A DNA stretch of 16,971 bases from JBFWYO01 sp050186335. Lineage in GTDB: Bacteria; Pseudomonadota; Alphaproteobacteria; Bin65. Shown here one piece after another: positions 1 to 6,650 of this stretch (position 1 is the first letter of the stretch; every line of letters starts with the position of its first letter). Made by a program: the position numbers and the translations under genes. The stretch spans positions 1 to 16,971 of the forward strand of contig JBFWYO010000092.1 in assembly GCA_050186335.1 (NCBI GenBank), given 5' to 3'. The notes under the pieces are model-generated. The model was not told the DNA's origin and searched no databases. It saw only the letters and a list, made by a program, of their open reading frames with translations.

Positions 1-208
1 CGGCAGCATTGTCGGCATCATCCGCGCGCAATATGTCGGCCTGCGCATCCAGAATGTGAACTTCGCGGTCAAAGCCGGTATTGCACAACGATTTATGGAG
101 CAGAGCCAGATCAATTTCGAGCGCGCAACGCCGAACCGCGTGATGACCGCCGCGGACATCGGCGAACAGGCGCGCGCCTACACGGTGCTGATCGACTGTC
201 TGCGCTAG
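1..208 (+). CDS. C-terminal fragment of a trypsin-like (S1C) serine protease
   Basis: The frame enters from the left edge (first full codon at base 2) and ends at TAG 206-208, leaving about 68 residues. The visible part reads GSIVGII, then QNVNFAVKAGIAQRFM. This resembles the last beta strands of DegP-like or other S1C trypsin-like peptidases, where a G-x-VVGI strand precedes an NFA(I/V)KA strand and a helix. The catalytic triad would lie upstream of the window, so activity cannot be judged. The tail continues for about 35 residues and ends in IDCLR, with no PDZ domain visible. The gene converges on the hydrolase with only 3 bases between stop codons and no terminator hairpin. The family call rests on a short motif and is moderate. 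Confidence 0.55.
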   Translation, partial: GSIVGIIRAQYVGLRIQNVNFAVKAGIAQRFMEQSQINFERATPNRVMTAADIGEQARAYTVLIDCLR

Positions 209-211
209 GCG

Positions 212-1075
212 CTACAGGCCCATCTGCCGCTTTACCGCCGAATTGAGCGTACTGCCGAGTTCGCCGAGCGTCATCACCACGTTGAAATGATGCAGCCCCG
301 GGGCCGGGATTTCCGACGCCGAATGGCCTTTCGATTTGAGCGCGGCGAGGAATTCCGCCTGCAGGCGCTTGTACTCGTCGGTTTCGTCGCCGCCCACGCA
401 TAACGCGACGGTCGGCAGCGCGCGCGCCGGCACGTGGCGCATCGGACTGGCGTCGGCGACCTGCTTTTCGTCGAGCCGCACCTGTTCGTTCAAATAGCAC
501 AGCCGGATCGGCTCGAGATCGTAGATGCCGGAGATCGGCGTCGCGCCTTTGACGAGATTCGGCGGCAGGCCCGGCTTGAACTGGGGCCAATCGGTGATCG
601 CGACGCTCGCTGTCAGGTGGCCGCCGGCGGAATGGCCCGAAACATAAATGTGATCGCGGTCGCCGCCGAACTCGGCGGCATGTTCCCATACGTATGCCAG
701 GGCCGAGCGCACCTGACGGACGATCTCCGGCACCGTGACGAGCGGCGCCAGATCGTAATTCACGTTGACGAAATGGCAGCCGAGCGGCACCAGCCCGTCG
801 GCCAGGTAATCGAAATCATTCTTGTCCAGCCGGTGCCAATAGCCGCCGTGGATGAACACATGGATCGGCGCGCGCCTTTTGGTAGACGGGAAAATGTTCA
901 GCTTCTGCCCGGCGGTCGGCCCATACGGCACATCGAGCTGGCAGGTCCGCGCGGCGCGAATTTTCGCGCTGATGCGGGTGCCTTCGTCCATCAGCGTGAG
1001 CGCATCCGGCACGATGTCGCGCAGGCGATATTGCCGGTCGAGTCCGTCGCGGTCGTACTGGCGGAAATAGCTCAT
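212..1075 (-). CDS. alpha/beta hydrolase, arylformamidase (kynurenine formamidase)-like
   Basis: A 287-residue serine hydrolase, probably cytoplasmic. Residues 76-80 are HGGYW, the oxyanion-hole motif typical of kynurenine-formamidase-like and BD-FAE esterases. The nucleophile elbow GHSAGG places Ser149. An acidic residue lies in GGDETDE (about 230-233), and LHHF near 262-263 supplies the histidine. The set fits hydrolysis of an ester or formamide. No neighbouring kynurenine-pathway gene (tryptophan dioxygenase, kynureninase) is visible, so formylkynurenine as substrate is only one option. The ATG at 1073-1075 lies 4 bases after the SDR stop, so translation is probably coupled and the gene is the last of the argC-gCA-SDR-hydrolase cluster. 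Fold and catalytic class are firm; the substrate is unknown. Confidence 0.86.
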   Translation of the reverse strand: MSYFRQYDRDGLDRQYRLRDIVPDALTLMDEGTRISAKIRAARTCQLDVPYGPTAGQKLNIFPSTKRRAPIHVFIHGGYWHRLDKNDFDYLADGLVPLGCHFVNVNYDLAPLVTVPEIVRQVRSALAYVWEHAAEFGGDRDHIYVSGHSAGGHLTASVAITDWPQFKPGLPPNLVKGATPISGIYDLEPIRLCYLNEQVRLDEKQVADASPMRHVPARALPTVALCVGGDETDEYKRLQAEFLAALKSKGHSASEIPAPGLHHFNVVMTLGELGSTLNSAVKRQMGL

Positions 1076-1079
1076 GAAA

Positions 1080-1907
1080 TCATGGCACCATGATTCGGCC
1101 GCCGTTGATGTACAAAGTCTGGCCGGTCATGAAGCGCGAGGCATCGCCGGCCAGGAACAATATCGGCCCGACGACGTCTTCCGTCACCGCGATGCGCCCA
1201 AGCGGGATCGAGCGCAACATCATGGCCTCGTCCATGCCCATGTTCTTGAACACCTGGCTGGTATCGACCTTGGCCGCTTTCGGTTCGTCGCCGCCGCGGC
1301 CGGTGCCGCCGCGCAGAAAATCGGTATCGACCGCGGCCGGCGCAATCGAATTGACCCGAATGTTCGGCGCATTCTCCTTGGCGAGACCTTTGGCCAGCGC
1401 CACCAGCCCGGCCTTCGCCGCCGAGTAGGGTCCGGTGGTCCGCTCGACCATGGTGGCGAGGCCCGAGGCCGCGAACACGATGGTGCCGCCGCCCGCCTTG
1501 CGCAGCAACGGCAGCGCCGATTTCACCGCGATGAACGCGGACCGCAGGTTGACGTTCTGGGTTTCGTCCCAATCCGCCTCGGGCAGATCCTCGATGGTCG
1601 ACTTGCGCGACATGAAGCCGGGCAGATGCACGAACGAATCGATCGCCCCCCATGCTTTGGCGACCTTGGCGAAGGCTTTTTCGGCGTCGCCTTTCTTGTT
1701 GGCATCGTACGGCACGCCGAGCACGCCCTTGGGCACCGGATGCCGCTTGAGCGAGCCGGGCAAGTCGAGCACGGCGACTTCGAGGCCGAGCTTGAGCGAA
1801 ACCTTGACCAGATCGCGGCCGATGCCGCCGCACCCGCCGGTCACCACCATGCGCGTGCCCTTGGCCGGCGCCAAGCGCGAGAAATCGATCGGCTTCAGTT
1901 TGTTCAT
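1080..1907 (-). CDS. SDR-family NAD(P)-dependent oxidoreductase
   Basis: A 275-residue classical short-chain dehydrogenase/reductase. The dinucleotide-binding loop TGGCGGIG is at 23-30, and an Asp after the second strand (AVLDLPG, D48) favours NAD(H). The catalytic set is N120, S138, Y151 and K155 (YSAAK). The C-terminal GQTLYINGG is standard for the family. One oddity is that the usual NNAG motif is replaced by HLPG at 94-97. The frame stays open upstream, but the start chosen is ATG 1905-1907 because a GGGAG Shine-Dalgarno precedes it and the family N-terminus (about 20 residues before the glycine loop) fits. It lies 38 bases after the gamma-carbonic-anhydrase-like gene and 4 bases before the hydrolase, so it is probably co-transcribed. 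Substrate unknown. Confidence 0.88.
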   Translation of the reverse strand: MNKLKPIDFSRLAPAKGTRMVVTGGCGGIGRDLVKVSLKLGLEVAVLDLPGSLKRHPVPKGVLGVPYDANKKGDAEKAFAKVAKAWGAIDSFVHLPGFMSRKSTIEDLPEADWDETQNVNLRSAFIAVKSALPLLRKAGGGTIVFAASGLATMVERTTGPYSAAKAGLVALAKGLAKENAPNIRVNSIAPAAVDTDFLRGGTGRGGDEPKAAKVDTSQVFKNMGMDEAMMLRSIPLGRIAVTEDVVGPILFLAGDASRFMTGQTLYINGGRIMVP

Positions 1908-1945
1908 TGCGGCGGCTCCCCCTCGCTCGTCATCGCACCACTCTT

Positions 1946-2479
1946 CTACCCCAGCGACGCAATCTCGCGGCGGTGGTTTTGCGCATACTGGGCATACAAT
2001 TGCGTGGCGACCGGGAAATAGGCCATTTCCTTTTCCGAGAGGTCGCGCAGGTGCTTGGCCGGACTGCCGGCCCACAACTGGCCGCGGCGCACGATCTTGC
2101 CCGGCGTGATCAGCGCGCCGGCCGCGACCATGGCCTGGCTTTCCACAACGACGCCGTCCATGACGCAGGATTTCATGCCGACGAAGCTGCCGTCCTGCAA
2201 TTCGCAGCCGTGAATGATGCACATATGGCCGACCAGCACATCGTTGCCGATCAAGGTCGCGTATTTCCCGGAATCGACATGGACCACCGAATTATCCTGA
2301 ATATTGGAACGGTCACCGATGCGAATGAAATTGACGTCGCCGCGGACCGTGCAGCCGTACCAGACCGAACTGCCCTGCCCAACGACGATGTCGCCGATCA
2401 GCACCGCGTTGGGCGCGATGAACGCATCCGCAGCGATGACCGGCGACTTGCCGTTGTAGGGAACCAGCAAAGGTTTCAT
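1946..2479 (-). CDS. gamma-carbonic-anhydrase-like left-handed beta-helix protein (YrdA/CaiE type)
   Basis: A 177-residue hexapeptide-repeat protein. Repeated I/V-G-D/x-x-x turns run through residues 10-130, followed by the C-terminal helix usual in gamma carbonic anhydrases (WAGSPAKHLRDLSEKEM). The three zinc-ligand histidines are seen as H67 (VVHVDS), H85 and H90 (GHMCIIH), and RGD at 46-48 matches the conserved Arg-x-Asp. The family binds metal as a trimer; some members hydrate CO2 and many have no shown activity. The start taken is ATG 2477-2479, with GAGG about 11 bases upstream. An in-frame GTG at 2489-2491 would add four residues. It follows argC closely (stop-to-start 13 bases), so it is probably in the same transcript. 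Confidence 0.88.
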   Translation of the reverse strand: MKPLLVPYNGKSPVIAADAFIAPNAVLIGDIVVGQGSSVWYGCTVRGDVNFIRIGDRSNIQDNSVVHVDSGKYATLIGNDVLVGHMCIIHGCELQDGSFVGMKSCVMDGVVVESQAMVAAGALITPGKIVRRGQLWAGSPAKHLRDLSEKEMAYFPVATQLYAQYAQNHRREIASLG

Positions 2480-2492
2480 TGCAGGACGCACC

Positions 2493-3545
2493 TCACGGGA
2501 ACAGCGGCTGCTGCTCGAGCGACGCGGTTTCCGGCAGACCGCACATCAGGTTCATGTTCTGGATCGCCTGGCCCGACGCGCCCTTGACCAGATTGTCGAT
2601 CACCGAACAGATGATCGCGCGGCCGGGCAAACGGTCCGGGAACACGCCGATCAGGCAATGGTTCGAGCCGCGCACGTGCCGCGTATGCGGCGAGACGCCC
2701 TTCGGCACGACGCGCACGAACGGCTCGTCCTTGTAGGCCTTCGACAGCGAGTCGCGCAGGCTGTCCGGCGTGGCGCCGTTCTGCAGCCTGACGTAAATCG
2801 TCGCCAAGATGCCGCGATTCATCGGCATCAGGTGCGGCGTGAAGTTGACCACGACCGGCTTGCCGGCGGCCTGCGACAGGCCCTGCTCGATTTCCGGCGC
2901 GTGGCGATGGTTGGCGACGCTGTAGGCGTGAATGCCTTCGCTGACCTCGGCGTACAGATTTGCCTCTTTCGCCGCCCGCCCGGCGCCCGTGACGCCCGAC
3001 TTCGCGTCGACGATGATATCGTCGCTCGAGATCGACTTGTCCTTGAGCAACGGCATCAGCGGCAGTTGCGCCGAGGTCGGATAGCAGCCCGGGTTGGCCA
3101 CCAGCCGCGCCCGCTTGACCGCATCGCGCGCATGCTCGGTCAGGCCGTACACGGCCTGCTTCTGAAGTTCCGGCGCTCTGTGCTCATGGCCGTACCATTT
3201 GGCGTATTCGGCGACATCGTGCAGCCGGAAATCGGCCGACAGGTCGACGATCTTCAAATGCTGCGGCAGCGCCGCGATGATTTCCTGCGTCGTGCCGTGC
3301 GGCAGGCAGCAATAGACGACATCGATGCCGGACCAGTCCGCGTCGTCGATCTTGACCAGATTCGGCAAGTTCAAGCCGCCCAGATGCGGGAACACGTCGG
3401 CCATCGACTTGCCGGCCTGGCGGTCCGCGGTCAGCAGTCGAATTTCCGTATCCTTGTGGCCGGCGAGCAAACGCAGCAGCTCGGCGCCCGTGTAGCCGCT
3501 GGCGCCCAGCACCGCGACCCTGATCCGATTGGCCGATTTAGCCAT
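2493..3545 (-). CDS. argC: N-acetyl-gamma-glutamyl-phosphate reductase
   Basis: A 350-residue protein catalysing the NADPH-dependent reduction of N-acetylglutamyl phosphate to N-acetylglutamate semialdehyde, the third step of arginine synthesis. The NADP-binding loop GASGYTG is at 14-20, and the nucleophile is Cys154 in ANPGCYPT. The downstream NHRHAPEI segment carries the general-base histidine region, and the GVTGAGR stretch is typical. Length fits type 1 ArgC. ATG 3543-3545 has an AAGGTGG-like Shine-Dalgarno a few bases upstream. In many alphaproteobacteria argC lies directly downstream of rplM-rpsI. Here a + strand gene and a terminator separate them, so argC needs its own promoter, which I could not define in the 97-base divergent gap. 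It heads the leftward cluster that continues with the gamma-CA-like gene. Confidence 0.97.
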   Translation of the reverse strand: MAKSANRIRVAVLGASGYTGAELLRLLAGHKDTEIRLLTADRQAGKSMADVFPHLGGLNLPNLVKIDDADWSGIDVVYCCLPHGTTQEIIAALPQHLKIVDLSADFRLHDVAEYAKWYGHEHRAPELQKQAVYGLTEHARDAVKRARLVANPGCYPTSAQLPLMPLLKDKSISSDDIIVDAKSGVTGAGRAAKEANLYAEVSEGIHAYSVANHRHAPEIEQGLSQAAGKPVVVNFTPHLMPMNRGILATIYVRLQNGATPDSLRDSLSKAYKDEPFVRVVPKGVSPHTRHVRGSNHCLIGVFPDRLPGRAIICSVIDNLVKGASGQAIQNMNLMCGLPETASLEQQPLFP

Positions 3546-3642
3546 GATCCACCTTCAATTCCTCGATTGCAGTTTGTCTAACATGAAGCTATGCCGATGA
3601 TCGAGTGTCCCTCTGTCGTCGTCGTCCACCCTTTTGCAGGCC

Positions 3643-4029
3643 ATGGCCCGTCACGCCGAATCCTTCATCGTCCCGCTCGATTACGAAAAAACCGGCGAAG
3701 TCTGCCGCCACGCGTTCATGGCGTACGGCTGGCGCATCATGCGCGACGACGTGACCGGCGTGTATCTGCGCGAGCGCATGGGCATCGCCAACATGCTGAT
3801 GAACAATCCAACCCGCTGGGCCGTGCTGTTCCGCGAGAACGGCAAGCGCGAAACCCTGGTCGAGTTGCACGGCTATACGTTCGGCTTCGGTCCGCTGCCC
3901 AAGATGCGGCTGCGCAAGGTCTTCGGCATCCTGCGCAAGCAGATCGAATCCGCCATCCCGGTCGAGGACGAGCCCCCGCCGGATAGCGGCAGGAAGCGCA
4001 AGCGGAGCGGCGAGATCGAAGACGCCTGA
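3643..4029 (+). CDS. hypothetical protein, 128 residues
   Basis: I do not recognise this family. The protein begins MARHAESFIVPLDYEKTG and has a compact region (residues 5-100) of mixed hydrophobic and charged segments: a YGWRIMRDD stretch, an amphipathic MGIANMLMNN stretch, a strand-like RETLVELHGYTFGFG and a basic helix MRLRKVFGILRKQIES. The last 25 residues are a charged, Pro/Lys/Arg-rich disordered tail. There is no signal peptide or membrane segment. The start chosen is ATG 3643, since the in-frame TTG at 3634 has no better ribosome site; a weak GCAGG lies just upstream. It is divergent from argC and convergent with rpsI. Codon third positions are GC-rich like its neighbours, which supports a real gene. 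A weak promoter-like pair (TTGCAG 3567-3572, TATGCC 3590-3595) lies ahead. Confidence 0.6.
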   Translation: MARHAESFIVPLDYEKTGEVCRHAFMAYGWRIMRDDVTGVYLRERMGIANMLMNNPTRWAVLFRENGKRETLVELHGYTFGFGPLPKMRLRKVFGILRKQIESAIPVEDEPPPDSGRKRKRSGEIEDA

Positions 4030-4093
4030 CGAGGGTAAGCTGGACACGTGGACACCTGCGGGCGAGGCAATCGGACAAAACGAACGCGATAAA

Positions 4094-4124
4094 AAACGGG
4101 GCGCCTTTGGAAGGCGCCCCGTTT
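4094..4124 (-). terminator. strong intrinsic terminator of rplM-rpsI, possibly bidirectional
   Basis: A perfect 14-bp stem pairs AAACGGGGCGCCTT (4094-4107) with its complement at 4111-4124 across a 3-base loop. Read on the minus strand, the stem runs into six or more T residues (complement of 4091-4096), a classic Rho-independent terminator 29 bases after the rpsI stop. On the plus strand it is followed by GTTTGGGTTT, a poorer U tract that may still stop the convergent 128-residue gene. Confidence 0.88.
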
Positions 4125-4152
4125 GGGTTTCGAACTTCTGTGCTCTTTGCGC

Positions 4153-4644
4153 TTAGCGCTTGGAGAACTGGAAGCTGCGACGCGCCTTCCTCCGGCCGTA
4201 CTTCTTTCGCTCGACCACGCGCGGGTCGCGGGTCAGGAAGCCGCCCTGCTTGAGGACCGAACGCAACGCCGGTTCGAAATAGGTCAAAGCCTTGCTGATG
4301 CCGTGCCGCAGCGCGCCGGCCTGGCCTGACAGGCCGCCGCCGCTGACCGTGCACACGACGTCGAACTGGTCGCGCCGGCTCGAGACGCCGAACGGCTGAT
4401 TGATCACCATGCGCAAGGTCGGCCGCGCAAAGAACACGGCAACGTCCCGGCCATTGACGGTGATCTTGCCGGTGCCGCGCTTGATCCAGACGCGCGCCAC
4501 GGCGTTCTTGCGCTTGCCGGTCGCATATGCGCGGCCCTGCGCATCGAGCTTCGGCTGCGGCGCTTCTTCGCGCGCCGCACGGGCGCCGAGGCCGGACGGC
4601 ATCGCGTCGCCGAGCGAGCCCTTGGTTTCCGGGGTAGCGGTCAT
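4153..4644 (-). CDS. rpsI: 30S ribosomal protein S9 (uS9)
   Basis: A 163-residue uS9. The core reads YATGKRKNAVARVWIKRGTG, continues through the conserved GGGLSGQAGALRHGISKAL segment, and ends in the basic tail KKYGRRKARRSFQFSKR, whose final SKR reaches the P-site tRNA in the 30S subunit. An N-terminal extension of about 35 residues rich in Ala, Pro and Glu precedes the core; the E. coli protein is about 130 residues, and such an extension is usual in alphaproteobacteria. The start ATG (4642-4644) overlaps the rplM stop as ATGA, so translation is coupled and the two proteins are made in step. The terminator at 4094-4124 ends the transcript. Confidence 0.98.
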   Translation of the reverse strand: MTATPETKGSLGDAMPSGLGARAAREEAPQPKLDAQGRAYATGKRKNAVARVWIKRGTGKITVNGRDVAVFFARPTLRMVINQPFGVSSRRDQFDVVCTVSGGGLSGQAGALRHGISKALTYFEPALRSVLKQGGFLTRDPRVVERKKYGRRKARRSFQFSKR

Positions 4645-5111
4645 TGAATGGCCCTCTTCTTATTCTTTGCGCTCATGGCCGCGACATCCAGTTTGACCGG
4701 CTGTTGGGCCTCGTGCGGATGCGCCGAACCGGCGTAGACACGCAGATTGGTCATCCGTGTGCGCGACATGACGCCCTTGGGCAGCATGCGCTGGACCGCT
4801 TTCACGATCACGCGCTCCGGGTGCTTGCCTTCGAGGATCTGTTGCGGCGTGCGGGTCTTGATGCCGCCGGGGAACCCGGTGTGCCAGTGGTACACCTTGT
4901 CCGTCGCCTTGCGACCGGTCAGGTGCACTTTCTCGGCGTTGATGACGACGATGTTGTCGCCGGCATCGACATGCGGGCTGTAAGTGGTCTTGTGCTTGCC
5001 GCGCAGGACGTCGGCGATGACCACGGCGAGCCGGCCGAGCACGAGATCCTGTGCGTCGATCAGGTACCAGGTCTTGGCCACGTCGGCCGGCTTGGTTTGA
5101 TAGGTTTTCAT
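4641..5111 (-). CDS. rplM: 50S ribosomal protein L13 (uL13)
   Basis: A 156-residue uL13, an early-assembly protein of the large subunit. It reads MKTYQTKPADVAKTWYLIDAQ at the N-terminus. Diagnostic stretches are LGRLA, the YSPHVDAGDNIVVINAEKV segment, and KAVQRMLPKG followed by the LRVYAGSAHPHEAQQP end. It is a little longer than the 142-residue E. coli protein because of a C-terminal KLDVAAMSAKNKKRAIQ tail. The frame is open upstream, but ATG 5109-5111 is the family start and has GGAAG nearby. The gene leads the rplM-rpsI operon, with a candidate promoter at 5175-5202 and a potentially structured leader of roughly 55 bases. In E. coli L13 represses its own operon; whether that holds here is not known. 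Confidence 0.98.
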   Translation of the reverse strand: MKTYQTKPADVAKTWYLIDAQDLVLGRLAVVIADVLRGKHKTTYSPHVDAGDNIVVINAEKVHLTGRKATDKVYHWHTGFPGGIKTRTPQQILEGKHPERVIVKAVQRMLPKGVMSRTRMTNLRVYAGSAHPHEAQQPVKLDVAAMSAKNKKRAIQ

Positions 5112-5128
5112 CACGCTTCCGAATTTGT

Positions 5129-5165
5129 GTCGGCCGCTGCGGCAGCGCGATGGTCGGCTGCCGAC
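5129..5165 (-). promoter_or_regulatory. inverted-repeat-rich 5' leader of rplM
   Basis: In the mRNA sense, GTCGGC (5165-5160) can pair with GCCGAC at 5158-5153 or, more distally, with GCCGAC at 5134-5129. In the distal fold it encloses an inner GCTGC/GCAGC stem (5146-5136). The two folds of the first arm are mutually exclusive. The element ends about 17 bases before the rplM ATG. Its position suits autogenous control by L13 or simply mRNA stability; this is inference from pairing by eye, and GC-rich DNA gives such pairings by chance. Confidence 0.3.
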
Positions 5166-5174
5166 GGCGCGCGG

Positions 5175-5202
5175 AGTATGCCCAGGCAAAACGCCAAGTC
5201 AA
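5175..5202 (-). promoter_or_regulatory. candidate sigma-70-type promoter of rplM-rpsI
   Basis: On the minus strand TTGACT (5202-5197, 5 of 6 to TTGACA, preceded by C as in many alphaproteobacterial -35 boxes) is followed after 16 bases by CATACT (5180-5175, 4 of 6 to TATAAT). Transcription would begin near 5168, giving a leader of about 57 bases to the rplM ATG. The remaining bases up to the thioesterase stop are AT-rich with no further recognisable site. Confidence 0.5.
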
Positions 5203-5268
5203 GCGGATTCGGGTCAAATCTTCGCGTGAATTGAAGACGTTATAGCTGTGGTATTATATTACCGCTCG

Positions 5269-5700
5269 TCACGCGCCCGGAATGGCATAGGTTCCGGTCA
5301 CCTGACACACGGGCGCCGGATCGGCGTCGATGAAGAGTCGGGATTCCAGCACAATCAGGCGCTTACCCGGCTTCAGGACGTGCGCCTCGCCGATCAACAC
5401 GGCCCCGCGCGGACGCCGCAGGAAATGCATGGTCATGTCCGAGGTGACCGATTCCAGTCCGCGCTCGTGGATGCTGATGACCGCCGCATACATCGCCATA
5501 TCCGCCATGCCCATCAGGATCGGCCCGGCCACGCTGTCGCCCGCGCGCAGGAATTCCGGCCGGTCGAGGCGCATTTCGAGGCGCGCAAAGCCATGCTCGA
5601 TGGCGACCGGGCGTGCGCCGGTCCAGGTGCCGTACCACGGCCGGGACAACGCCAGCCGGGAAAAATCCGCGATCGAAATAAGCGCAGCGCGCTCGGCCAT
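5269..5700 (-). CDS. PaaI-family hotdog thioesterase
   Basis: A 143-residue single hotdog domain, a fold that hydrolyses acyl-CoA thioesters in the cytoplasm, usually as a tetramer. The signature lies around residues 50-75: LRAGDSVAGPILMGMADMAMYAA. The family's acidic residue is kept as D67, but the usual HGG of the active-site loop is replaced by AGP (58-60), so specificity or activity may differ from PaaI. The following strands (TSDMTMHFLRRP, GEAHVLKPGKRLIVLESRLF) fit the sheet. ATG 5698-5700 has a strong AAGGGGGC Shine-Dalgarno. The gene reads in the same direction as rplM. A PaaI thioesterase next to rplM is a layout I recall from other alphaproteobacteria. Its promoter (5721-5748) is overlapped by an ACGT palindrome. 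The acyl substrate is unknown. Confidence 0.87.
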   Translation of the reverse strand: MAERAALISIADFSRLALSRPWYGTWTGARPVAIEHGFARLEMRLDRPEFLRAGDSVAGPILMGMADMAMYAAVISIHERGLESVTSDMTMHFLRRPRGAVLIGEAHVLKPGKRLIVLESRLFIDADPAPVCQVTGTYAIPGA

Positions 5701-5720
5701 CGGTCAGCCCCCTTGCCGGC

Positions 5721-5748
5721 ATCTTATTGACGTTGACGTAAACGTCAA
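5721..5748 (-). promoter_or_regulatory. candidate promoter of the PaaI-like thioesterase
   Basis: On the minus strand TTGACG (5748-5743, 5 of 6) is separated by 16 bases from TAAGAT (5726-5721, 4 of 6). The predicted start of transcription is near 5714, leaving a short leader with the Shine-Dalgarno. The palindrome at 5726-5749 overlies the -35 box and the whole spacer. Confidence 0.45.
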
Positions 5749-5749
5749 T
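5726..5749. promoter_or_regulatory. ACGT-type palindromic operator between thioesterase and terC
   Basis: A perfect 9-bp inverted repeat, ATTGACGTT (5726-5734) and AACGTCAAT (5741-5749), has a 6-base spacer. Within it sits a tighter dyad TTGACGT-AA-ACGTCAA (5733-5748), so TTGACG occurs twice in tandem before the opposing arm. This is a typical dimeric-regulator site. I recall similar TnACGTnnACGTnA sites for MerR-family LiuR-type regulators of acyl-CoA and branched-chain amino acid breakdown, but the assignment is tentative. Its place over the thioesterase promoter suggests repression. It could also act on terC. Confidence 0.55.
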
Positions 5750-5759
5750 CGCACCCGGG

Positions 5760-5816
5760 GCGGAAAACCGCTAAGTTCCGCTTGAACCGATGCGGCCGGT
5801 CATGGATAACCGGCCG
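5760..5816 (+). promoter_or_regulatory. potentially structured leader of terC with alternative hairpins
   Basis: GCGG (5760-5763) can pair with CCGC (5768-5771) around an AAAA loop, or GCGGAA (5760-5765) can pair with TTCCGC (5776-5781). The two are mutually exclusive. Next comes a clean 8-bp hairpin CGGCCGGT (5793-5800) / ACCGGCCG (5809-5816) with an 8-base loop. The leader then runs to the terC ATG at 5897 through a C-rich stretch. TerC-family genes are often under Mn2+-sensing or pH-sensing leaders. I do not find the conserved loops of the yybP-ykoY riboswitch here. Confidence 0.35.
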
Positions 5817-5896
5817 ACAGCGCTTGCAGCGTTCCGCCCGTGGCGACGACGCCTCCGCCTCCCCGACTCTCCCCCCGCGCCCTCAACGGAACGCGA

Positions 5897-6622
5897 ATGG
5901 ATTTTGGACACGAATTCTGGATCGGTCTCGGCCAGATCATTTTCGTCGACCTGCTGCTGAGCGGCGACAACGCGGTCGTCATCGCGCTGGCGTGCCGCAA
6001 CCTGCCCAAGCATCAAGTACGCACCGGGATCATTCTGGGCGCCAGCGCGGCGATCCTGCTGCGCATCGTGTTTACGCTGTTCGTCACCACGCTGCTGGCG
6101 ACGCCTTACCTGAAGATCGTCGGCGGCCTGCTGCTGTTCTGGATCTCGGTCAAATTGATGCTCGAGGACACCGACGAGGACGCCGACATCAAGGCGGGCA
6201 CATCGATATGGCAAGCGGTTCGAACGATCGTGATCGCCGACGCCGCGATGAGTCTGGACAATGTCATCGCGATCGCGGCGATCGCCAAGGAAAGCGTCAC
6301 GCTGCTCGTGCTGGGCCTGCTGATCAGCATGCCGCTGATCATCGGCGGCAGCGCCCTGGTGCTGAAACTGCTGCACCGGTTCCCATTGCTGATCGTCGCA
6401 GGTGCCGCGCTGCTCGGCTGGCTGGCCGGCGAGATGCTGGTCAGCGACATCGCGGTCAAGGCGTATACCGATCCGTACGAGTGGTCGCACAAGGCGGCGG
6501 CCGGCGCCGGCGCCGCGCTGGTCGTGATCGTCGGTTATATTCTGCGCGCGATCCGCGGACGGCGGCGGCGCTTCGCCGAAGTCGCCAAGGAAGTCGCCGA
6601 AGAGGCAAAGGATTCCAACTGA
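5897..6622 (+). CDS. TerC-family integral membrane protein (YjbE-like)
   Basis: A 241-residue inner-membrane protein with about seven hydrophobic segments. The two TerC half-motifs are clear: VDLLLSGDNAVVIA (D18, D24, N25) and ADAAMSLDNVIAIA (D115, D121, N122), an inverted pair of acidic helices thought to carry a metal. The short LACRNLP linker and the soluble loop EDTDEDAD resemble the YjbE subgroup. TerC proteins of Bacillus and E. coli (Alx) move Mn2+, so manganese export is the likeliest role; this is inferred from the family. The start chosen is ATG 5897, because the earlier in-frame start near 5840 would add a proline-rich stretch with no ribosome site. The C-terminus is basic, then an acidic helix. 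The next gene starts 28 bases downstream. Confidence 0.9.
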   Translation: MDFGHEFWIGLGQIIFVDLLLSGDNAVVIALACRNLPKHQVRTGIILGASAAILLRIVFTLFVTTLLATPYLKIVGGLLLFWISVKLMLEDTDEDADIKAGTSIWQAVRTIVIADAAMSLDNVIAIAAIAKESVTLLVLGLLISMPLIIGGSALVLKLLHRFPLLIVAGAALLGWLAGEMLVSDIAVKAYTDPYEWSHKAAAGAGAALVVIVGYILRAIRGRRRRFAEVAKEVAEEAKDSN

Positions 6623-6650
6623 GCGGCGCCGCCGCGCTACGGGGGATGTC

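Noticed and set aside
5253..5258. Perfect TATAAT box on the minus strand upstream of rplM
   Set aside because: The -35 position at a normal spacing reads TCCGGG, and the better-balanced pair at 5175-5202 is closer to the gene.
5751..5896. yybP-ykoY manganese riboswitch before terC
   Set aside because: The leader has stems, but I could not find the conserved purine-rich loop sequences of that riboswitch.
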